Shown here: piece by piece, positions 56,276 through 64,000 of the stretch | Layout of the letters: each line of letters begins with the position of its first letter | Position numbering within the stretch: the first letter of the stretch is position 1 | Source of the DNA: Nemania diffusa | Taxonomy: Eukaryota; Ascomycota; Sordariomycetes; Xylariales; Xylariaceae | NCBI GenBank assembly: GCA_038501195.1 | Contig: JBBPUQ010000007.1 | Coordinates: 1,465,501-1,529,500 of the forward strand | Length of the DNA stretch: 64,000 nucleotides | Direction: 5' to 3' | Made by a program: the position numbers and the translations under genes | The notes under the pieces: model-generated | The model's database searches: none | What the model was told of the DNA's origin: nothing | What the model saw: only the letters and a program-made list of their open reading frames with translations

Positions 56276-57999
56276 GAAAAGCCAAACGGATTGTAGCAGG
56301 GAAAGTGAGGGTATTCACGAGGCTCCTCTTGTCTTATACTAGTAAAAGAAGGCCACCATACTGCCACATTGGCTGGGCGCGAACCAGCCCTCGTCAGCGC
56401 CATCGCACTCACACAAGGCAACCAAAGAGCACTTCTGATGGCTACCTTGGTGTTCTGCCTGGATCGGGCTGATTAGGAACATGTAGGCCTCCCAGGTGTG
56501 TAGCATACATAGCATCCTAGTGCCCTGCCCGGTCTGGGGGAGATGGTCAGCATCCGGAGTCGCCTCTCAAGGTACTACGTCGGCTGATAGATGATGCACC
56601 GGTCACCCCAGAACGACCAGCACCCCGATCGTCGATATATGCATGGCATGCAAGCGGTGCCGTGGCTAAGGCTGGAGACTAATCCCAGACAATCGATGAT
56701 GCCTGCACTGTGGTAAGCTACTAGAGTGGCCCGCACCAGTTCCGCGATCTCCAACTTTACGCAGTATACCCGTGCCAATCCGCTAGGAGGGCCGCACTAC
56801 TGTAAGTATGGTTGAGCAGATAGCTCTCCCTTCCATTCCTGCACTTCCCAGCTGACCATGAGGTAGATATGGGCCAAGATAAGCATGCCATCGACAACGA
56901 TGGATGTCAGGGATCTCTTTTGGGCGATGGCTGTCGTCTTATCAACAAGCCCTATCCAGTATCACTCACCATTCCGCAATAATACGCCGGGTTGACTAGG
57001 TTGGAGCATTGGGCATTGGTATCCATGACAGAGAGAATCATGCGCAGTATATCCTCTTCGCGACGCGCAAACGGGAGTTCCGACCTGCACCGGCAGTACT
57101 CATTGTCCAGTAATAGCTACACCCAGAAAACGTACCCAATCACTGACCCGGTTTGCAGACGCACGACGCACGACGCGTACTGCGCACGCAGAGATTTCGG
57201 TGACGGAAACCCCGACAACTTATTGGATAGTGCATTTATCTGCGCGGTAGGTTCTGTTCATGGACGGAGGATGTACATAAGCTTGGAGCAGGTGATAAGC
57301 CCACTCAGTCCATCTCATTGGTCTCGCGTCGGGCATGGTCGAACGGATCGCGCCATATGGAGCTGGCTGGCGGGGTAAGACTTCGTCTTGGGATGCGTTC
57401 CCCTCTTATTGAGGCTCTGTCGGGCCAATTATTACAGCTCCATGCCATCTTACTCACTATCTTGATGATAAGTATTGCTATGCTGCATATCCGTCAGAAA
57501 TAAGCGAGCCAGTCGATCGAGGTTGTACTTATGCGTATTGTTGTAAGACCGCGTCTGGCTATCTCTCTGAGGTGTGTCCCAAGTAGGTATAGAAGTAAAT
57601 AGATAGTGTGGCGGATTCTCAGGGGCTGAGCAGACCCTTGCTCCCCCCCTGGTACATTTGACCCCAAGACGATACTGCCCACCCTCGCCTATTAGAGTAT
57701 TATATCCCGAATGCTGTATGCAGACTGCGATGGATGTTGTTTATCTGCCCAGGTGGGTAAGCAGTATCTCTTATCCGGTGTTGAATTATGCATATGTGTA
57801 GAGGTTTGGCTGATATGTAGAAAGTAGATGGGCACGCGGGGTAGCCTGCCTACGTGACAATCTCAGTTCCCTCGAAGATAGAATTTGATGAAGCCGTCAT
57901 TGGAATCAGCCTCGATCATTGTGCAATTTTCTTGTTTGAGCCTTACCAATCTGCCTAACTCCCATTCACCCTTGTCTACCCCCAAGGGTGTACACACCA
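56276..57999. promoter_or_regulatory. Divergent intergenic region between two kinase genes
   Basis: 1.7 kb separating the start codons of two paralogous kinase genes transcribed away from each other, so it must contain both promoters. ORFs here are short, overlapping and unrecognised. The arrangement would allow coordinated expression; no specific operator could be identified. Confidence 0.45.
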
Positions 58000-60205
58000 A
58001 TGTTTATTTATGGATTGTGTCAGTCATTCGCGCGTTACATTACCCTATACCGGGCTGCCCCTAACGAAGACCGCGGTTATCCACGAAAGGTTCAAAAACT
58101 TATCAAGGACCTTAGAGTTGAAAGTGGCTTCGGGGGGGAATTCCTCCCGGAAAGCTCATTGGTAGAGGTAGTTGACCAAATAGACTTTCATCGTCTGCTG
58201 CCTGCAGCGTCCGAAGATCTCATTGCCTTCATTAAGAGAAAAGCAATCAAGGTATTCTTGACCGCGTTGCTCTCCATCGACATTACCGGACCTGAACTAG
58301 TAGTGGTGGCCACAAACTTCCAACGTAATGGGTTAACAGATAAGCGGCTCCCTATTAAAGATATCTCCAAGCCCGGTCGGTGCCTGCATCCAGATAGTGT
58401 CTTTCAATGCATTTGCAGTAAATGCTCCTCTGCACGCGAAAAAGGCAAGGCAGAGTGCCCTCATCATCCAGCTTTGGATTCTTTCCATACGAAAGAGTGG
58501 AGTCACATTACCTTTGATAACTTCCGTCGTATACAGTGGACTTTCTGTGCGCCTGTATTCAAGAAACACAGCTTTCAACAATTCAAAAAGGGGCTTCCAA
58601 AGGAAACAGTCCTTCCATTCACATTAGAAAGCCCCAACCCACTCAGTGGTCACTTTAGCAAGGTTTTCCACATAAAAGTCCATGCAGCGCATCAAAAGGG
58701 GCACGATCTGGTACACTATCGCGAGAAATCATGAATCCTTTCTCCAAGATGTACTAATCTTCGAACAGAACGGAAGCGACGGCCTAAGTGTTGCTCTCAA
58801 GGAGCTTCAATACCTTCCGAGTGAAGAAGTAGACTACGATGTGGGGGCAGCATGGAAGCAAGAGATAAATGCGTTAGAAGAGACAAGGCAGCTAGAAGAT
58901 AACCATTTGATCAACCCTATTGCTGCGTTCAAACGGGGTCAAAGTCAGTATTTCCCAGAATACCTTCTACGCCTAGATTGTAATCATCACTAGAACTAGG
59001 CTTAGTGTTACAGTTCCATAACTTGCACTAAAATTTGGCTGATATTGGCTGTTCTAGCACACTACATCATGTTAGAATGGGCAAATGGCGGCACTCTTCG
59101 ACACCTCTGGGATCGGACCAGCGATGTGCATCTTCATCTTAATAGGCAGCGAATTGGTGAATATTTAGACCAGCTCTGTGGACTTGCTGGTGCTCTACAG
59201 AAACTACACGGAACCAATGCGCAAACAGCCACAGGACTCGCAGAAGCGGATATAAAGAATCGAGCTTCGTCGAATAGCGGCCATCGACTATCAAACTTAA
59301 GGTTTAATGTCGATAATGCCGATACGCCTCAAACTTACTCACTCAATACAGGTTCTGGTAGCAGGATAGTATCAAGTGCAGTTCATATGCCTATGATCGT
59401 CCTTCCAGAAGATGACAGAGATGGCAGCGTCAAGCACTGGCGTCATGGGGATATTAAGCCCGAGAATATTCTCATCTTCAAAGACTCAACATGGATCGGA
59501 ACCTTGAAGATAGCCGACCTTGGACTGGCAAAGCAGCATCAATTCGCTACAGAGGATCGACATCAACCTACGTCGACAAAACACACCACTCTGCACTACG
59601 AAGCGCCAGAAGCTGTTACTAACATAAAAGAGCCTAGGTCTCGCCGCTACGATGTATGGTCAATGGGATGTATCATTCTAGAGTCAATTATATGGCTCCT
59701 ATACGGTTCAAATGGCCTTGACGAATTCTATCGTGAACGCAGTCGTCTAAAAGACTATTCCCGACAGACTCTTTACTTCACAGCTACGAGTCAGCCAACA
59801 GTCGGTGGTTTCGAGCTTGTTGCTAACGTAAGCGATATCGCATCTCACTGGATTATGGAGATGCTGGAGAAGGACCCGGAATGTCAGGCGTACACTGCGT
59901 TCCGCCAGCTACTCGAATTAGTGAAGAACAAACTCCTCGTTGTACCAATCCCCAGGAAATCAAAGCCTAGAGAAACAGGCTATCGCGCCACTTCTGGGGA
60001 CCTGTATAAGGAAATAGAGAATATCAGGAGAACCGCGGAGGCGGACGAAGAATACCTTTTCACGGGCACGGATCGGAGGAACGTTAAAGCCCCATCTCCA
60101 CTATACGCGCGCAATGAAAATCGCCCTCAACAGAAAACTACACGGCCGCAAGATCACCTAGGGATTGAGGTTCCTTTGAGGAATGGATCATCTCAACGGG
60201 CACTT
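58000..60205 (+). CDS. Protein kinase half of a probable kinase-HET fusion
   Basis: The start chosen is ATG at 58,000. The N-terminal domain (FLPESSLVEVV, KAIKVFLTALL) is paralogous to the kinase at 54.5 kb. The N-lobe begins at LPFTLESPNPLSGHFSKVFH. After HAAHQKG the frame shifts by +1: the first frame stops at 58,734, while the kinase continues in the next frame (NHESFLQDV, SVALKELQ with the VALK lysine, EETRQLEDNHLI). An intron then lies between about 58,940 and 59,069 (acceptor TTCTAG; donor uncertain). Next come HYIMLEWANGGTL, HGDIKPENIL, IADLGLAK (DLG for DFG), YEAPEA and RYDVWSMGC. A GTAAGT donor at 60,206 ends the exon in phase 0. Splicing to AG at 60,725 continues in frame into the HET half, as in fungal proteins that combine these domains. 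If the 58.69-kb frameshift is real, the gene is broken; otherwise it encodes about 1,320 residues. Confidence 0.75.
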
Positions 60206-60725
60206 GTAAGTTCGCTGACATTCTGAGACTATATGATTGACACTAGGACTGACAAACCTATGTCTCACAGAATGTATGTGGAGCATTCCCATTTGAATTT
60301 ATTGACAACTAGCTAATAGGTAACCTGATTGGTCTTTAAGACAGTAAGCTGACCTGACTCGAGAATATGTGAATCAAGAGGTTGACGCGGTCATAGTACG
60401 TAAGTAATATAGTAACCAAGCCCCTCAGATCACGGGTTAAGTCGCATACTAACCACTGCCGCCGATTTCCACATAATAGAGAGTGAGTTTCCTGGAGTAA
60501 CCGAAAAACCTGCTCGCTAACGATAAAACGTATAGCATGTAAGCAGAACTATGGACAAGAACTAAGCGACATAAACTGACCCTTTGTTGCATTGACTTGC
60601 TAGGTGGTAAGCTTCGTTTCTCAAATTGGTTATGGAGAGATAATAGGATATGCCAGCTAACTCGAGCATTGTCTAGAATGTAAGAGATCGTATACATCGT
60701 CTAGGCTAAAACTAATTATTCTTAG
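60206..60725 (+). other. Candidate 520-nt intron between kinase and HET halves
   Basis: Begins GTAAGT and ends ACTAATTATTCTTAG with a branch-point-like ACTAAT; both ends are phase 0. It is much longer than the other introns here. An alternative acceptor at about 60,270 would instead end the kinase after a short tail (NVCGAFPFEFIDN), leaving the HET gene without an obvious start codon. Confidence 0.5.
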
Positions 60726-62727
60726 CTAGATAATACTTGGGATTTCTCCGAAGACACAGAAATAGCTTCGCATATAGTGGCAAGCAAAGGATTCATCACA
60801 GGATGCACTACTAAAAGCACAACCTCAACATGCGAACGCTGCCTATCTTTTGACTTCGAAAGTCCGGGGCTAATTGCACGAGAAGACCTTTCTCTCCTGA
60901 AATCACGAACGGATTCATGTGCACTCTGCGAACTACTTCTCGGCATGTTTAGTATGGGAAAGATGGGCACTGCAGAGATATGGAGAGTTCCAGGTGGGCT
61001 GGGCAAATATCAAGAGGGCTCGCCTGACCTTTGCATCTACCGGATGCCTCGTGAGTATAAGCCGAGTATGCACGCAGCCGAACACGCGGGGGCTAATATT
61101 TCCTTGTAGTCAACGATGAAGATTCTGATATCCAGGGGCAAAAGATCCCAATAGGGCGACCAAATCTTCCAGATATTTCAAATCCAACCTATTTCGAGAT
61201 CATGCGGCAATGGCTAAGAACTTGTGACGATGACCATCGAAGTTGTCGTGTAGACTCGGCAGAGTCAACACCACTCAGACTGCCAACTAGACTGATTGAC
61301 GTTGGGGATAAAGACGCACCCAAGATCCAGCTCCTAGAAAGTGAGCAGATTCAAGGAAACCATATCCTACAAGTCAGATATATCGCCCTGTCCCACCCAT
61401 GGGGGGATAGAGAAAACCACACGCATTACTTCACTACCCGGCAGAATATCCAGAGCTACAAAGCTGGAATAGACACAAATATCCTCCCTGAAACCTTGAG
61501 AAACGCTATTTATGTAACACGGGAACTTGGCGTGCGATACCTCTGGATTGACTCGCTTTGTATTATACAAGGTGAAGACGGCGACTTTGACGAGGAAGCC
61601 GCGCATATGGAGACCGTATTTTCAACAGCCTACTGCGTTATAGCTGCAACTCGCGCAAAGGGGTCATCAAGCGGGTTCCTCGGTACCAGAACGGACAGGA
61701 AAGCAGTAAAGCTGGAACGGCCCGGAAGAAATCCGATTTACATCTGCAAGTCAATGGACAATTTCCAACAAGATGTAATCGATGGATCGCTTAATAAAAG
61801 AGGTTGGGTTCTTCAAGAAAGAGCCCTTGCGCGACGAACTATATATTTTGCCAAAAACCAAAACTATTGGGAGTGTGGAAAGGGTGTGCGTTGCGAGACT
61901 CTTACAAGAATGAGAAAGTGAGCACAGCACCCCTATTCTGTCCCTCCGGCCAAATCCCATAGCTGACAGGCTTTTCTAGCAACCAAGCTGATTTGCTTGG
62001 CGACCCGAATTTCCCGAAGGTGGCTACAGAGTCATCGAAGGGTGGTCGAATCCGCCTTTATGAGCTTCTATACAAGCAATATTCTCGGTTGCAGTTTACT
62101 AGAATCTCCGATAGGCCGCTAGCAATCGCCGGGTTGGAACAGCGACTCATCCGCGCGTTCGACACTCAGGGCGGATATGGCGTGTTTACCCGGTATTTTG
62201 GTCGCAGCCTTCTCTGGAAACGCGACGTCACACTGGCACCTATGAAACCTATACAATTCCCGAAGTCGCAGAAATACCAGGTACCGTCGTGGTCATGGAT
62301 GGCGTACGAGAGCGCAATCAATTTCATGGACCTACCGTTTGGTCAAATCGACTGGGAGGAAAGAGAAATTCGCTCACCCTGGAACTCTCAGAGCCCTAAT
62401 TCTAGCTCAAAAGCGGCGTGGTTTACTACGAGTAGAAATAAAAGGATCGACCTTACAGTAATCGTTCGGGATTTCCTACCATCGGCGGACAAGGGCATTA
62501 TATATGACCGAGGGGAGAGACCCGATAATCGAGTAGTTAAATGTGTAATTGTTGGCAGACAGAAGATGAAGGCAAGAGTTGACGGTTCTCGTATTCATTA
62601 CGTCCTAATTGTGGCTCGGAAAGTTGGACCTGGGTATGATGCGAGGTACGAAAGAATAGGGGTTGGGGCCTTACCCGGGAGCTCAATTACCCTTGAAGGA
62701 ACCGGAGAACCAGGTCAGGTGTTCTGA
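60726..62727 (+). CDS. HET (heterokaryon incompatibility) domain protein or fusion half
   Basis: Three exons, 60,726-61,050, 61,110-61,917 and 61,980-62,727, joined in frame across introns of 59 and 62 nt (donors GTGAGT and GTGAGC, branch sites GCTAAT and GCTGAC); 626 residues. The N-terminal part (NTWDFSEDTEIASHI, then CERCLSFDFESPG and CALCELLL, paired cysteines) matches the linker seen in kinase-HET proteins. The HET core follows in canonical order: YIALSHPWGD, LPETLRNAIYVTRELGVRYL with WIDSLCIIQG, FSTAYCVIAATRA, and RGWVLQERALARRTIYF. C-terminal part: YKQYSRLQFTRISDRPLAIA and VPSWSWMAYE. HET domains act in fungal non-self recognition and can trigger cell death. No ATG lies near the exon start, which supports fusion to the kinase upstream. 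No stop codon or frameshift is seen in the HET half. Confidence 0.9.
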
Positions 62728-63389
62728 GATAGCTGGTCCCGAAGGAGATTTCCCGAAGTGCGCTCAAGACATCGTCGATGGGGCTACGAAAGATTTGGTA
62801 TAAACCAGTTTGTTTAGTAGCTTTGTAGAATTCGATGGTGCGAGTAGATCCCCTATTCTCGAAGTCAGCACTAGACCTGAACATATCATTTAGTACATTG
62901 TCGCAACATATCCGCATCTTTCTGGAATCTTAAAACTTGTCAGCATCGGGCCAAAAAGCTAGACTAAGCCTGGTGAGATGGAAATATTTCGTCAAGGTTT
63001 GGAACTAGCGTAAATACGTATTACACGTCTAGTTTATGACGAAATGGAAAATTGATGTCCTAGTTTAGGAGCTATCTAGATATTATAGGCTACAAGTACC
63101 TATAAGGAGGAACTACCTATTTAGGACACGCTGGCACTCGCGTGTTTCACTTGCATTTTGAAAAAAAAAAGGCTAGAAAGGACGTTCTGATTTTATTATA
63201 ACATTATTACAACAATGTGCCATTTTATAACACTGCGTACGACATAACATTGTATGGTTCGAAAAGGCTGGAACTGATGTGGCTTAGGCGGCGCAATGTT
63301 GGAAAACCTAAGCGTGTCCTAAAAACGGGTCTCCCCCTATACGTACTTAAGTTCATGTATCAATTTCTTATCTTATCGGTCGGTGCTTA
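62728..63389. other. Intergenic: HET 3' flank to PRI1 promoter
   Basis: Contains dispersed repeat I copy 2 (listed separately) and an A10 run near 63,163. No ORF with recognisable content; the minus-strand frame at 62,687-62,917 overlaps the HET stop and looks like chance. Confidence 0.5.
62933..63060 (+). repeat. Dispersed repeat I, copy 2
   Basis: Starts AAACTTGTCAGCATC and contains ATTACACGTCTAGTTTATGA then GAAAT, the same order as 51,113-51,225 but with a spacer about 16 bp longer. About 11.8 kb separates the copies, which flank the pseudogene and the kinase/HET genes in direct orientation. Confidence 0.55.
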
Positions 63390-63414
63390 ACGCGTAAAGA
63401 CGCGAACTGACGCG
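63390..63414 (+). promoter_or_regulatory. Triple ACGCG (MCB-like) promoter element of PRI1
   Basis: ACGCGT at 63,390-63,395 is followed by ACGCG at 63,400 and 63,410, spaced exactly 10 bp, about 120-145 bp upstream of the PRI1 start codon. In yeasts the MluI cell-cycle box (ACGCGT) binds MBF (Mbp1/Swi6) and drives G1/S expression of DNA-replication genes. The sequence and the target gene agree with that role; binding itself is inferred. Confidence 0.7.
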
Positions 63415-63535
63415 CTGCGCTCTCTTTACTTTCGATAATTGGCCCCTCCAACAAACAGCACAGAAGAATTCGAGTCAATTACCTATCTAGTGTTGAATCA
63501 TTGCCGTTCCCACGATTTGCGCCTCACCCCTAACA

Positions 63536-64000
63536 ATGCCACACTCCCTATCGCCAGGATCCCAAGGCTCTCGTGAAGCCGACAAGGGTAACATGGCAGA
63601 TACACCGACGTTGAGTGGCGAGAGCGATGGCGACGTCACAATGGGCGGAACAGGCGGTGACGAAAAGAAGGAGGTCAAACTGGAAGATTTATTTGCAGAC
63701 GTAGATTCCGACGAAGAGTTTCCTAGCTCCATGCCAGATCCAGTCAAGCCTCCATCATCATCACCAATGTATGAATTCCTTGTCTAGCTCGAGCCGGAAT
63801 ATGTATCCTACGATTTTCGCTAATTATGAGAGTAGAGAGAGTGGGAGTGGTGGCATCAGTTCCTCAGATCCCCAACTCATGCGCATGTTCTACCAGCGGT
63901 TATTTCCCTTTCGCTACCTCTTCCAGTGGCTGAATCACAGCCCAACACCGACGAACGACTTCGCCCACCGCGAGTTTGCCTTGACCATAAACGACGCCAC
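63536..64000 (+). CDS. PRI1: DNA primase small catalytic subunit (5' part, runs off window)
   Basis: Exon 1 is 63,536-63,768; exon 2 starts at about 63,833 after an intron of about 64 nt (donor GTATGA, CTAAT branch point, acceptor in the GAGAG run). The first 77 codons are acidic and low-complexity (EVKLEDLFADVDSDEEFPSS). Exon 2 contains the conserved eukaryotic primase start: MRMFYQRLFPFRYLFQWLNH, then DFAHREFALTINDA. The protein synthesises RNA primers in the DNA polymerase alpha-primase complex in the nucleus. The catalytic Asp-x-Asp motif lies beyond the window. The start codon is preceded by TAACA, a reasonable fungal context. A housekeeping gene, it marks the end of the accessory region. 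Confidence 0.9.

Noticed and set aside
58735..58775. A 38-nt intron (GTACAC to CCAAG) to repair the kinase frame
   Set aside because: Too short, poor donor, and the length does not restore the reading frame.
60449..61006. Minus-strand ORFs across the kinase-HET junction
   Set aside because: No motif; they overlap the HET N-terminal exon, whose plus-strand reading is clearly conserved.

Overview
The window is nuclear DNA of a filamentous ascomycete (Pezizomycotina, probably Sordariomycetes). The evidence is: short introns of 59-73 nt with GTRAGT-type donors and CTAAC/CTGAC-like branch points, a HET-domain protein, fungal-type kinase and BTB families, the start of a DNA primase small subunit gene, and a long block of repeats stripped of C and G in the way repeat-induced point mutation (RIP) does. 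No prokaryotic, CRISPR, rRNA or tRNA feature was seen.

Layout. (1) 1-45,400: an AT isochore with only a few percent G+C over most of its length. It contains no credible ORF except in one spared gene island (about 1,050-2,846). That island carries a minus-strand gene of a fungal hypothetical-protein family. The rest is decayed dispersed repeats. At least eight families could be paired by eye inside the window. Where copies are mutated to different degrees, the differences are almost all C to T and G to A. The 37.5-43.9 kb part is less mutated than the rest. The two ends of the block are copies of the same repeat, and the right copy grades into normal sequence over about 100 bp. (2) 45.4-49.3 kb: a BTB/POZ protein gene and an intact five-exon flavin-containing monooxygenase gene, both on the minus strand. 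(3) 49.3-54.5 kb: gene-poor normal-GC DNA with one decayed gene remnant and a short dispersed repeat. (4) 54.5-62.7 kb: two divergently transcribed paralogous protein-kinase-like genes. The rightward one runs in frame, across a candidate 520-nt intron, into a HET domain, giving a probable kinase-HET fusion, although one apparent frameshift lies in its N-lobe. (5) 63.5-64.0 kb: the first exon and start of exon 2 of PRI1 (DNA primase small subunit), preceded by three ACGCG motifs exactly 10 bp apart.

Biologically, the window joins a RIP-silenced repeat block to an accessory region rich in genes of the kind used in fungal allorecognition or innate immunity (HET, kinase-HET, BTB), which then meets a conserved housekeeping replication gene. 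The kinase / kinase-HET divergent pair is the best candidate for a functional system. Gene models were built by hand-joining ORFs across splice sites, and all repeat pairings are by eye.
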